In this document: positions 1 through 13,003 of the stretch, piece by piece
Position numbering within the stretch: the first letter of the stretch is position 1
How the letters are laid out: every line of letters begins with the position of its first letter
NCBI GenBank assembly: GCA_037013495.1
Contig: CM072801.1
Coordinates: 106,957,816 to 107,021,815 of the forward strand
From: Hippophae tibetana
Lineage: Eukaryota; Streptophyta; Magnoliopsida; Rosales; Elaeagnaceae
Direction of reading: 5' to 3'
Length of the DNA: 64,000 bases
Position numbers and translations under genes: made by a program
The notes under the pieces: generated by a model
Seen by the model: only the letters and a program-made list of their open reading frames with translations
What the model was told of the DNA's origin: nothing
Databases searched by the model: none

Positions 1-3000
1 TTCGATACAAATTGATACGGATCTTTTATGCGGACCATTTTGGAAACCATGAACTCAAAGGAATGAGAAAGATTGAATTGCTAAGAACATGGTTAATATA
101 ATCAAATTTGAACAATTAAGAACACGATTAGAAAACCACGCAAAATGTGAGACCAAATTATTAGGCGTCGGAAAGTATTGTAAGCTATGGAATTTGGGTT
201 CTAAAAAGTGGACAACTGAACTATTTTTTACTTTATGTTTTTGCAAATTGAAATGAGTTTAGATTTGATATTTTATAATAGTCCTTTTGATGTATGACTT
301 AAAAGTGATAACAGTTTAAAGTTGGAACCTCAATACATAATTTCTTTTTTTTTAAATTACGAACTCCAAAATTTTTGTTGTTTCTTATTCAGGATGAAAG
401 ATTGGTTGAACACCGAAAACAAAGAACAGGAAAATGATACAGTGAATTAAAAGAAAAGTACGAAATGAAATGCAAATGAGAAAATAATGACAACAAAATC
501 TAAAGAAAACAAAAGACTTGTAGAAATATTTTGTTTCTTTAAGTGTGATTTGGATGAAAAAAATGCAAAAAACAATAAAATGGAAAAATATATTAAATGA
601 AAAATTCAAAAAAAAGATATATTAAGATAGATATTCTATTTTGGGCAACCAAGGCTTCGATACAAATTGATACGGATCTTTTATGCGGACCATTTTGGAA
701 ACCATGAACTCAAAGGAATGAGAAAGATTGAATTGCTAAGAACATGGTTAATATAATCAAATTTGAACAATTAAGAACACGATTAGAAAACCACGCAAAA
801 TGTGAGACCAAATTATTAGGCGTCGGAAAGTATTGTAAGCTATGGAATTTGGGTTCTAAAAAGTGGACAACTGAACTATTTTTTACTTTATGTTTTTGCA
901 AATTGAAATGAGTTTAGATTTGATATTTTATAATAGTCCTTTTGATGTATGACTTAAAAGTGATAACAGTTTAAAGTTGGAACCTCAATACATAATTTCT
1001 TTTTTTTTAAATTACGAACTCCAAAATTTTTGTTGTTTCTTATTCAGGATGAAAGATTGGTTGAACACCGAAAACAAAGAACAGGAAAATGATACAGTGA
1101 ATTAAAAGAAAAGTACGAAATGAAATGCAAATGAGAAAATAATGACAACAAAATCTAAAGAAAACAAAAGATTTGTAGAAATATTTTGTTTTTTTAAATG
1201 TGATTTGGATGAAAGAAATGCAAAAAACAATAAAATGGAAAAATTTATTAAATGAAAAATTCAAAAAATAGATATATTAAGATAGATATTCTATTTTGGG
1301 CAACCAAGGCTTCGATACAAATTGATACGGATCTTTTATGCGGACCATTTTGGAAACCATGAACTCAAAGGAATGAGAAAGATTGAATTGCTAAGAACAT
1401 GGTTAATATAATCAAATTTGAACAATTAAGAACACGATTAGAAAACCACGCAAAATGTGAGACCAAATTATTAGGCGTCGGAAAGTATTGTAAGCTATGG
1501 AATTTGGGTTCTAAAAAGTGGACAACTGAACTATTTTTTACTTTATGTTTTTGCAAATTGAAATGAGTTTAGATTTGATATTTTATAATAGTCCTTTTGA
1601 TGTATGACTTAAAAGTGATAACAGTTTAAAGTTGGAACCTCAATACATAATTTCTTTTTTTTAAATTACGAACTCCAAAATTTTTGTTGTTTTTTATTCA
1701 GTATCAAAGATTGGTTGAAAACCGAAAACAAAGAACAGGAAAATGATACAGTGAATTAAAAGAAAAGTACGAAATGAAATGCAAATAAGAAAATAATGAC
1801 AACAAAATCTAAAGAAAACAAAAGACTTGTAGAAATATATGTTTCTTTCATTGTTATTTGGACCAAAAGAATGCAAAAAACAAAAAAATGGAAACCTTTA
1901 GTAAATCAAATATATTAAGATAGATATTCTATTTTGGGCAACCAAGGCTTCAATTCCAAATGATACGGATCTTTTATGTTGACCATTTTGGAAACCATGA
2001 ACTCGAATGAATGAGAAAGATTGAATTGCTAAGAACATGGTTAATATAATCAAATTTGAACAATTAAGAACACGATTAGAAAACCACGAAAAATGTGAGA
2101 CCAAACTATTAGACGTCGGAAAGTAATGTAAGCGATGGAATTTGGGTTCTAAAAAGTGGACAACTGAACTATTTTTTACTTTATGTTTTTGCAAATTGAA
2201 ATGAGTTTAGATTTGATATTTTATAATAGTCCTTTTGATGTATGACTTAAAAGTTATAACAGTTTAAATTTGGAACCTCAATACATAATTTCTTTTTTTT
2301 AAATTACGAACTCCAAAATTTTTGTTGTTTCTTATTCAGGATCAAAGATTGGTTGAACACCGAAAACAAAGAACAAGAAAATGATACAGTTAATTAAAAG
2401 AAAAGTACGAAATGAAATGCAAATGAGAAAATAATGACAACAAAATCTAAAGAAAACAAAAGATTTGTAGAAATATTTTGTTTTTTTAAATGTGATTTGG
2501 ATGAAAGAAATGCAAAAAACAATAAAATGGAAAAATTTATTAAATCAAAAATTCAAAAAATAGATATATTAAGATAGATATTCTATTTTGGGCAACCAAG
2601 GCTTCGATACAAATTGATACGGATCTTTTATGCGGACCATTTTGGAAACCATGAACTCAAAGGAATGAGAAAGATTGAATTGCTAAGAACATGGTTAATA
2701 TAATCAAATTTGAACAATTAAGAACACGATTAGAAAACCACGCAAAATGTGAGACCAAACTATTAGACGTCGGAAAGTATTGTAAGCGATGGAATTTGGG
2801 TTCTAAAAAGTGGACAACTGAACTATTTTTTACTTTATGTTTTTGCAAATTGAAATGAGTTTAGATTTGATATTTTATAATAGTCCTTTTGATGTATGAC
2901 TTAAAAGTTATAACAGTTTAAATTTGGAACCTCAATACATAATTTCTTTTTTTTAAATTACGAACTCCAAAATTTTTGTTGTTTCTTATTCAGGATCAAA

Positions 3001-3911
3001 GATTGGTTGAACACCGAAAACAAAGAACAAGAAAATGATACAGTTAATTAAAAGAAAAGTACGAAATGAAATGCAAATGAGAAAATAATGACAACAAAAT
3101 CTAAAGAAAACAAAAGATTTGAAGAAATATTTTGTTTTTTTAAATGTGATTTGGATGAAAGAAATGCAAAAAACAATAAAATGGAAAAATTTATTAAATC
3201 AAAAATTCAAAAAATAGATATATTAAGATAGATATTCTATTTTGGGCAACCAAGGCTTCGATACAAATTGATACGGATCTTTTATGCGGACCATTTTGGA
3301 AACCATGAACTCAAAGGAATGAGAAAGATTGAATTGCTAAGAACATGGTTAATATAATCAAATTTGAACAATTAAGAACACGATTAGAAAACCACGCAAA
3401 ATGTGAGACCAAACTATTAGACGTCGGAAAGTATTGTAAGCGATGGAATTTGGGTTCTAAAAAGTGGACAACTGAACTATTTTTTACTTTATGTTTTTGC
3501 AAATTGAAATGAGTTTAGATTTGATATTTTATAATAGTCCTTTTGATGTATGACTTAAAAGTTATAACAGTTTAAAGTTGGAACCTCAATACATAATTTC
3601 TTTTTTTTTAAATTACGAACTCCAAAATTTTTGTTGTTTAATATTCAGGATCAAAGATTGGTTGAACACCGAAAACAAAGAACAGGAAAATGATACAGTG
3701 AATTAAAAGAAAAGTACGAAATGAAATGCAAATGAGAAAATAATGACAACAAAATCTAAAGAAAACAAAAGACTTGTAGAAATATTTTGTTTCTTTAAGT
3801 GTGATTTGGATGAAAAAAATGCAAAAAACAATAAAATGGAAAAATTTATTAAATCAAAAATTCAAAAAATAGATATATTAAGATAGATATTCTATTTTGG
3901 GCAACCAAGGC
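1..3911 (+). repeat. Left block: six monomers (M1-M6) in non-canonical order
   Basis: Monomer starts are 1, 656, 1311, 1949, 2603 and 3257. M1 and M2 are near-identical 655-bp L monomers that share two private marks: a run of nine T (most monomers have eight) and 'caggATGaaag' where others have 'caggATCaaag'. M3 is an S monomer like position 1 of the 7-monomer HOR. M4 begins like position 2 (caattcc, cgaatgaatgag) but ends like position 5 (cagttaatt). M5 repeats that end and has a private 'gatttgaagaaat'. M6 has nine T and 'taatattcagg'. The block is made of the same parts as the HOR but in another order, so it is a rearranged or variant unit. Confidence 0.85.
45..94. other. Short inverted repeat AACCATG...CATGGTT
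   Basis: The arms at 45-51 and 88-94 are perfect 7-bp complements with 36 bp between them. The pair recurs at the same place in most monomers. It is broken where position-5 monomers have catgAtt and where M85 and M96 have accaAga. It could form a small cruciform or be a protein-binding dyad, but arms this short are also expected by chance. Confidence 0.3.
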
Positions 3912-4549
3912 TTCGATACAAATTGATACGGATCTTTTATGCGGACCATTTTGGAAACCATGAACTCAAAGGAATGAGAAAGATTGAATTGCTAAGAACA
4001 TGGTTAATATAATCAAATTTGAACAATTAAGAACACGATTAGAAAACCACGCAAAATGTGAGACCAAATTATTAGGCGTCGGAAAGTATTGTAAGCTATG
4101 GAATTTGGGTTCTAAAAAGTGGACAACTGAACTATTTTTTACTTTATGTTTTTGCAAATTGAAATGAGTTTAGATTTGATATTTTATAATAGTCCTTTTG
4201 ATGTATGACTTAAAAGTGATAACAGTTTAAAGTTGGAACCTCAATACATAATTTCTTTTTTTTAAATTACGAACTCCAAAATTTTTGTTGTTTTTTATTC
4301 AGTATCAAAGATTGGTTGAAAACCGAAAACAAAGAACAGGAAAATGATACAGTGAATTAAAAGAAAAGTACGAAATGAAATGCAAATAAGAAAATAATGA
4401 CAACAAAATCTAAAGAAAACAAAAGACTTGTAGAAATATATGTTTCTTTCATTGTTATTTGGACCAAAAGAATGCAAAAAACAAAAAAATGGAAACCTTT
4501 AGTAAATCAAATATATTAAGATAGATATTCTATTTTGGGCAACCAAGGC
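3912..4549 (+). repeat. Representative short (S) monomer, 638 bp
   Basis: The core is like the L monomer, but from about 4438 it has atatatgtttctttcattg, ggaccaaaagaatgc and ggaaacctttagtaaatc, and it lacks the ~15 bp around aaaattcaaaaaatag. The monomer after an S end starts caattcc and gttgacc instead of cgatac and gcggacc, so the class-specific block runs on to about 4583. Confidence 0.9.
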
Positions 4550-7500
4550 TTCAATTCCAAATGATACGGATCTTTTATGTTGACCATTTTGGAAACCATG
4601 AACTCGAATGAATGAGAAAGATTGAATTGCTAAGAACATGGTTAATATAATCAAATTTGAACAATTAAGAACACGATTATAAAACCACGAAAAATGTGAG
4701 ACCAAACTATTAGACGTCGGAAAGTAATGTAAGCGATGGAATTTGGGTTCTAAAAAGTGGACAACTGAACTATTTTTTACTTTATGTTTTTGCAAATTGA
4801 AATGAGTTTAGATTTGATATTTTATAATAGTCCTTTTGATGTATGACTTAAAAGTTATAACAGTTTAAATTTGGAACCTCAATACATAATTTCTTTTTTT
4901 TAAATTACGAACTCCAAAATTTTTGTTGTTTCTTATTCAGGATCAAAGATTGGTTGAACACCGAAAACAAAGAACAGGAAAATGATACAGTGAATTAAAA
5001 GAAAAGTACGAAATGAAATGCAAATGAGAAAATAATGACAACAAAATCTAAAGAAAACAAAAGATTTGTAGAAATATTTTGTTTTTTTAAATGTGATTTG
5101 GATGAAAGAAATGCAAAAAACAATAAAATGGAAAAATTTATTAAATCAAAAATTCAAAAAATAGATATATTAAGATAGATATTCTATTTTGGGCAACCAA
5201 GGCTTCGATACAAATTGATACGGATCTTTTATGCGGATCATTTTGGAAACCATGAACTCAAAGGAATGAGAAAGATTGAATTGCTAAGAACATGGTTAAT
5301 ATAATCAAATTTGAACAATTAAGAACACGATTAGAAAACCACGCAAAATGTGAGACCAAATTATTAGGCGTCGGAAAGTATTGTAAGCTATGGAATTTGG
5401 GTTCTAAAAAGTGGACAACTGAACTATTTTTTACTTTATGTTTTTGCAAATTGAAATGAGTTTAGATTTGATATTTTATAATAGTCCTTTTGATGTATGA
5501 CTTAAAAGTGATAACAGTTTAAAGTTGGAACCTCAATACATAATTTCTTTTTTTTAAATTACGAACTCCAAAATTTTTGTTGTTTTTTATTCAGTATCAA
5601 AGATTGGTTGAAAACCGAAAACAAAGAACAGGAAAATGATACAGTGAATTAAAAGAAAAGTACGAAATGAAATGCAAATAAGAAAATAATGACAACAAAA
5701 TCTAAAGAAAACAAAAGACTTGTAGAAATATATGTTTCTTTCATTGTTATTTGGACCAAAAGAATGCAAAAAACAAAAAAATGGAAACCTTTAGTAAATC
5801 AAATATATTAAGATAGATATTCTATTTTGGGCAACCAAGGCTTCAATTCCAAATGATACGGATCTTTTATGTTGACCATTTTGGAAACCATGAACTCAAA
5901 GGAATGAGAAAGATTGAATTGCTAAGAACATGGTTAATATAATCAAATTTGAACAATTAAGAACACGATTAGAAAACCACGCAAAATGTGAGACCAAACT
6001 ATTAGACGTCGGAAAGTATTGTAAGCGATGGAATTTGGGTTCTAAAAAGTGGACAACTGAACTATTTTTTACTTTATGTTTTTGCAAATTGAAATGAGTT
6101 TAGATTTGATATTTTATAATAGTCCTTTTGATGTATGACTTAAAAGTTATAACAGTTTAAATTTGGAACCTCAATACATAATTTCTTTTTTTTAAATTAC
6201 GAACTCCAAAATTTTTGTTGTTTAATATTCAGGATCAAAGATTGGTTGAACACCGAAAACAAAGAACAGGAAAATGATACAGTGAATTAAAAGAAAAGTA
6301 CGAAATGAAATGCAAATGAGAAAATAATGACAACAAAATCTAAAGAAAACAAAAGACTTGTAGAAATATTTTGTTTCTTTAAGTGTGATTTGGATGAAAA
6401 AAATGCAAAAAACAATAAAATGGAAAAATATATTAAATGAAAAATTCAAAAAAAAGATATATTAAGATAGATATTCTATTTTGGGCAACCAAGGCTTCGA
6501 TACAAATTGATACGGATCTTTTATGCGGACCATTTTGGAAACCATGAACTCAAAGGAATGAGGAAGATTGAATTGCTAAGAACATGATTAATATAATCAA
6601 ATTTGAACAATTAAGAACACGTTTAGAAAACCACGCAAAATGTGAGACCAAACTATTAGACGTCGGAAAGTATTGTAAGCGATGGAATTTGGGTTCTTAA
6701 AAGTTGACAACTGAACTATTTTTTACTTTATGTTTTTGCAAATTGAAATGAGTTTAGATTTCATATTTTATAATAGTCCTTTTGATGTATGACTTAAAAG
6801 TTATAACAGTTTAAAGTTGGAACCTCAATACATAATTTCTTTTTTTTAAATTACGAACTCCAAAATTTTTGTTGTTTTTTATTCAGGATCAAAGATTGGT
6901 TGAACACCGAAAACAAAGAACAAGAAAATGATACAGTTAATTAAAAGAAAAGTACGAAATGAAATGCAAATGAGAAAATAATGACAACAAAATCTAAAGA
7001 AAACAAAAGATTTGTAGAAATATTTTGTTTTTTTAAATGTGATTTGGATGAAAGAAATGCAAAAAACAATAAAATGGAAAAATTTATTAAATCAAAAATT
7101 CAAAAAATAGATATATTAAGATAGATATTCTATTTTGGGCAACCGAGGCTTCGATACAAATTGATACGGATCTTTTATGCGGACCATTTTGGAAACCATG
7201 AACTCAAAGGAATGAGAAAGATTGAATTGCTAAGAACATGGTTAATATAATCAAATTTGAACAATTAAGAACACGATTAGAAAACCACGCAAAATGTGAG
7301 ACCAAACTATTAGACGTCGGAAAGTATTGTAAGCGATGGAATTTGGGTTCTAAAAAGTGGACAACTGAACTATTTTTTACTTTATGTTTTTGCAAATTGA
7401 AATGAGTTTAGATTTGATATTTTATAATAGTCCTTTTGATGTATGACTTAAAAGTTATAACAGTTTAAAGTTGGAACCTCAATACATAATTTCTTTTTTT

Positions 7501-7803
7501 TAAATTACGAACTCCAAAATTTTTGTTGTTTTATATTCAGGATCAAATATTGGTTGAACACCGAAAACAAAGAACAGGAAAATGATACAGTGAATTAAAA
7601 GAAAAGTACGAAATGAAATGCAAATGAGAAAATAATGACAACAAAATCTAAAGAAAACAAAAGACTTGTAGAAATATTTTGTTTCTTTAAGTGTGATTTG
7701 GATGAAAAAAATGCAAAAAACAATAAAATGGAAAAATATATTAAATGAAAAATTCAAAAAAAAGATATATTAAGATAGATATTCTATTTTGGGCAACCAA
7801 GGC

Positions 7804-8457
7804 TTCGATACAAATTGATACGGATCTTTTATGCGGACCATTTTGGAAACCATGAACTCAAAGGAATGAGAAAGATTGAATTGCTAAGAACATGGTTAAT
7901 ATAATCAAATTTGAACAATTAAGAACACGATTAGAAAACCACGCAAAATGTGAGACCAAATTATTAGGCGTCGGAAAGTATTGTAAGCTATGGAATTTGG
8001 GTTCTAAAAAGTGGACAACTGAACTATTTTTTACTTTATGTTTTTGCAAATTGAAATGAGTTTAGATTTGATATTTTATAATAGTCCTTTTGATGTATGA
8101 CTTAAAAGTGATAACAGTTTAAAGTTGGAACCTCAATACATAATTTCTTTTTTTTAAATTACGAACTCCAAAATTTTTGTTGTTTCTTATTCAGGATCAA
8201 AGATTGGTTGAACACCGAAAACAAAGAACAAGAAAATGATACAGTGAATTAAAAGAAAAGTACGAAATGAAATGCAAATGAGAAAATAATGACAACAAAA
8301 TCTAAAGAAAACAAAAGACTTGTAGAAATATTTTGTTTCTTTAAGTGTGATTTGGATGAAAAAAATGCAAAAAACAATAAAATGGAAAAATTTATTAAAT
8401 CAAAAATTCAAAAAATAGATATATTAAGATAGATATTCTATTTTGGGCAACCAAGGC
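7804..8457 (+). repeat. Representative long (L) monomer, 654 bp
   Basis: Order along the monomer: cgatac start with gcggacc (first ~35 bp); a conserved core to about 8120; an eight-T run near 8150-8157 and a T-rich stretch ending in cttattcagg; then a strongly A-rich stretch. Lines 8221-8280 contain 35 A and 9 T. The L-class 3' block follows, with ttttgtttctttaagtgtg, ggatgaaaaaaatgc and aaaattcaaaaaatag, then gatatattaagatagatatt. The class difference from S monomers is a 1-bp and a 15-bp length change within otherwise alignable sequence plus many substitutions. Confidence 0.9.
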
Positions 8458-11400
8458 TTCGATACAAATTGATACGGATCTTTTATGCGGACCATTTTGG
8501 AAACCATGAACTCAAAGGAATGAGAAAGATTGAATTGCTAAGAACATGGTTAATATAATCAAATTTGAACAATTAAGAACACGATTAGAAAACCACGCAA
8601 AATGTGAGACCAAATTATTAGGCGTCGGAAAGTATTGTAAGCTATGGAATTTGGGTTCTAAAAAGTGGACAACTGAACTATTTTTTACTTTATGTTTTTG
8701 CAAATTGAAATGAGTTTAGATTTGATATTTTATAATAGTCCTTTTGATGTATGACTTAAAAGTGATAACAGTTTAAAGTTGGAACCTCAATACATAATTT
8801 CTTTTTTTTAAATTACGAACTCCAAAATTTTTGTTGTTTTTTATTCAGTATCAAAGATTGGTTGAAAACCGAAAACAAAGAACAGGAAAATGATACAGTG
8901 AATTAAAAGAAAAGTACGAAATGAAATGCAAATAAGAAAATAATGACAACAAAATCTAAAGAAAACAAAAGACTTGTAGAAATATATGTTTCTTTCATTG
9001 TTATTTGGACCAAAAGAATGCAAAAAACAAAAAAATGGAAACCTTTAGTAAATCAAATATATTAAGATAGATATTCTATTTTGGGCAACCAAGGCTTCAA
9101 TTCCAAATGATACGGATCTTTTATGTTGACCATTTTGGAAACCATGAACTCGAATGAATGAGAAAGATTGAATTGCTAAGAACATGGTTAATATAATCAA
9201 ATTTGAACAATTAAGAACACGATTAGAAAACCACGAAAAATGTGAGACCAAACTATTAGACGTCGGAAAGTAATGTAAGCGATGGAATTTGGGTTCTAAA
9301 AAGTGGACAACTGAACTATTTTTTACTTTATGTTTTTGCAAATTGAAATGAGTTTAGATTTGATATTTTATAATAGTCCTTTTGATGTATGACTTAAAAG
9401 TTATAACAGTTTAAATTTGGAACCTCAATACATAATTTCTTTTTTTTAAATTACGAACTCCAAAATTTTTGTTGTTTCTTATTCAGGATCAAAGATTGGT
9501 TGAACACCGAAAACAAAGAACAGGAAAATGATACAGTGAATTAAAAGAAAAGTACGAAATGAAATGCAAATGAGAAAATAATGACAACAAAATCTAAAGA
9601 AAACAAAAGATTTGTAGAAATATTTTGTTTTTTTAAATGTGATTTGGATGAAAGAAATGCAAAAAACAATAAAATGGAAAAATTTATTAAATCAAAAATT
9701 CAAAAAATAGATATATTAAGATAGATATTCTATTTTGGGCAACCAAGGCTTCGATACAAATTGATACGGATCTTTTATGCGGATCATTTTGGAAACCATG
9801 AACTCAAAGGAATGAGAAAGATTGAATTGCTAAGAACATGGTTAATATAATCAAATTTGAACAATTAAGAACACGATTAGAAAACCACGCAAAATGTGAG
9901 ACCAAATTATTAGGCGTCGGAAAGTATTGTAAGCTATGGAATTTGGGTTCTAAAAAGTGGACAACTGAACTATTTTTTACTTTATGTTTTTGCAAATTGA
10001 AATGAGTTTAGATTTGATATTTTATAATAGTCCTTTTGATGTATGACTTAAAAGTGATAACAGTTTAAAGTTGGAACCTCAATACATAATTTCTTTTTTT
10101 TAAATTACGAACTCCAAAATTTTTGTTGTTTTTTATTCAGTATCAAAGATTGGTTGAAAACCGAAAACAAAGAACAGGAAAATGATACAGTGAATTAAAA
10201 GAAAAGTACGAAATGAAATGCAAATAAGAAAATAATGACAACAAAATCTAAAGAAAACAAAAGACTTGTAGAAATATATGTTTCTTTCATTGTTATTTGG
10301 ACCAAAAGAATGCAAAAAACAAAAAAATGGAAACCTTTAGTAAATCAAATATATTAAGATAGATATTCTATTTTGGGCAACCAAGGCTTCAATTCCAAAT
10401 GATACGGATCTTTTATGTTGACCATTTTGGAAACCATGAACTCAAAGGAATGAGAAAGATTGAATTGCTAAGAACATGGTTAATATAATCAAATTTGAAC
10501 AATTAAGAACACGATTAGAAAACCACGCAAAATGTGAGACCAAACTATTAGACGTCGGAAAGTATTGTAAGCGATGGAATTTGGGTTCTAAAAAGTGGAC
10601 AACTGAACTATTTTTTACTTTATGTTTTTGCAAATTGAAATGAGTTTAGATTTGATATTTTATAATAGTCCTTTTGATGTATGACTTAAAAGTTATAACA
10701 GTTTAAATTTGGAACCTCAATACATAATTTCTTTTTTTTAAATTACGAACTCCAAAATTTTTGTTGTTTAATATTCAGGATCAAAGATTGGTTGAACACC
10801 GAAAACAAAGAACAGGAAAATGATACAGTGAATTAAAAGAAAAGTACGAAATGAAATGCAAATGAGAAAATAATGACAACAAAATCTAAAGAAAACAAAA
10901 GACTTGTAGAAATATTTTGTTTCTTTAAGTGTGATTTGGATGAAAAAAATGCAAAAAACAATAAAATGGAAAAATATATTAAATGAAAAATTCAAAAAAA
11001 AGATATATTAAGATAGATATTCTATTTTGGGCAACCAAGGCTTCGATACAAATTGATACGGATCTTTTATGCGGACCATTTTGGAAACCATGAACTCAAA
11101 GGAATGAGGAAGATTGAATTGCTAAGAACATGATTAATATAATCAAATTTGAACAATTAAGAACACGTTTAGAAAACCACGCAAAATGTGAGACCAAACT
11201 ATTAGACGTCGGAAAGTATTGTAAGCGATGGAATTTGGGTTCTTAAAAGTTGACAACTGAACTATTTTTTACTTTATGTTTTTGCAAATTGAAATGAGTT
11301 TAGATTTCATATTTTATAATAGTCCTTTTGATGTATGACTTAAAAGTTATAACAGTTTAAAGTTGGAACCTCAATACATAATTTCTTTTTTTTAAATTAC

Positions 11401-13003
11401 GAACTCCAAAATTTTTGTTGTTTTTTATTCAGGATCAAAGATTGGTTGAACACCGAAAACAAAGAACAAGAAAATGATACAGTTAATTAAAAGAAAAGTA
11501 CGAAATGAAATGCAAATGAGAAAATAATGACAACAAAATCTAAAGAAAACAAAAGATTTGTAGAAATATTTTGTTTTTTTAAATGTGATTTGGATGAAAG
11601 AAATGCAAAAAACAATAAAATGGAAAAATTTATTAAATCAAAAATTCAAAAAATAGATATATTAAGATAGATATTCTATTTTGGGCAACCGAGGCTTCGA
11701 TACAAATTGATACGGATCTTTTATGCGGACCATTTTGGAAACCATGAACTCAAAGGAATGAGAAAGATTGAATTGCTAAGAACATGGTTAATATAATCAA
11801 ATTTGAACAATTAAGAACACGATTAGAAAACCACGCAAAATGTGAGACCAAACTATTAGACGTCGGAAAGTATTGTAAGCGATGGAATTTGGGTTCTAAA
11901 AAGTGGACAACTGAACTATTTTTTACTTTATGTTTTTGCAAATTGAAATGAGTTTAGATTTGATATTTTATAATAGTCCTTTTGATGTATGACTTAAAAG
12001 TTATAACAGTTTAAAGTTGGAACCTCAATACATAATTTCTTTTTTTTAAATTACGAACTCCAAAATTTTTGTTGTTTTATATTCAGGATCAAATATTGGT
12101 TGAACACCGAAAACAAAGAACAGGAAAATGATACAGTGAATTAAAAGAAAAGTACGAAATGAAATGCAAATGAGAAAATAATGACAACAAAATCTAAAGA
12201 AAACAAAAGACTTGTAGAAATATTTTGTTTCTTTAAGTGTGATTTGGATGAAAAAAATGCAAAAAACAATAAAATGGAAAAATATATTAAATGAAAAATT
12301 CAAAAAAAAGATATATTAAGATAGATATTCTATTTTGGGCAACCAAGGCTTCGATACAAATTGATACGGATCTTTTATGCGGACCATTTTGGAAACCATG
12401 AACTCAAAGGAATGAGAAAGATTGAATTGCTAAGAACATGGTTAATATAATCAAATTTGAACAATTAAGAACACGATTAGAAAACCACGCAAAATGTGAG
12501 ACCAAATTATTAGGCGTCGGAAAGTATTGTAAGCTATGGAATTTGGGTTCTAAAAAGTGGACAACTGAACTATTTTTTACTTTATGTTTTTGCAAATTGA
12601 AATGAGTTTAGATTTGATATTTTATAATAGTCCTTTTGATGTATGACTTAAAAGTGATAACAGTTTAAAGTTGGAACCTCAATACATAATTTCTTTTTTT
12701 TAAATTACGAACTCCAAAATTTTTGTTGTTTCTTATTCAGGATCAAAGATTGGTTGAACACCGAAAACAAAGAACAAGAAAATGATACAGTGAATTAAAA
12801 GAAAAGTACGAAATGAAATGCAAATGAGAAAATAATGACAACAAAATCTAAAGAAAACAAAAGACTTGTAGAAATATTTTGTTTCTTTAAGTGTGATTTG
12901 GATGAAAAAAATGCAAAAAACAATAAAATGGAAAAATTTATTAAATCAAAAATTCAAAAAATAGATATATTAAGATAGATATTCTATTTTGGGCAACCAA
13001 GGC
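8458..13003 (+). repeat. 7-monomer HOR unit U2 (4,546 bp)
   Basis: Same seven positions and the same length as the preceding unit. Monomer starts are 8458 (S), 9096, 9750 (S), 10388, 11042, 11696 and 12350. All position-specific marks recur, such as gcggatcatt in the third monomer, gaggaag in the fifth and accgagg at the fifth/sixth junction. I saw almost no differences from U1 apart from base 4680 of that unit, but I did not align every base. Confidence 0.95.

Larger units (their letters stand above)
3912..8457 (+). repeat. 7-monomer HOR unit U1 (4,546 bp)
   Basis: Monomer starts are 3912 (S), 4550 (L), 5204 (S), 5842 (L), 6496 (L), 7150 (L) and 7804 (L). Each position has its own marks. 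Position 1: ggcgtcgg, agctatgg and cagtatc. Position 2: cgaatgaatgag, ccacgaaaaatg and gtaatgtaag. Position 3: gcggatcatt. Position 4: ctcaaagg after caattcc, and taatattcagg. Position 5: gaggaag, catgattaat, cgtttag and tcttaaaagttg. Position 6: accgaggcttcg and atcaaatattgg. Position 7: ggcgtcgg with cttattcagg and caagaaaatg. A private change, gattaT for gattaG, is at 4680. Confidence 0.95.

Noticed and set aside
1-20. CENP-B-box-like motif at TTCGatacAaattgatacgg
   Set aside because: The TTCG and the following A fit the core spacing, but the required CGGG is absent at the right distance, and S-class starts lose TTCG altogether.
55-246. Minus-strand 63-codon frame (MQKHKVKN...) repeated in most monomers
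   Set aside because: It recurs because the monomer recurs. It has no recognisable domain and is broken by small indels in several monomers with no sign of preserved reading. The T-rich minus strand of AT-rich DNA easily gives F/L/I-rich open frames.
385-609. Minus-strand 60-89 codon frames rich in F, I and L that look like membrane proteins
   Set aside because: The apparent hydrophobic segments are the translation of the A-rich plus strand read backwards. Frame ends change between L and S classes (60, 74, 75, 85 or 89 codons) simply through indels, which is not how a conserved small protein behaves.
1898-2194. 98-codon minus-strand frame in position-2 monomers
   Set aside because: It exists only because 'gtaatg' and neighbouring variants remove stops in this position. 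It overlaps two monomers and has no recognisable domain.
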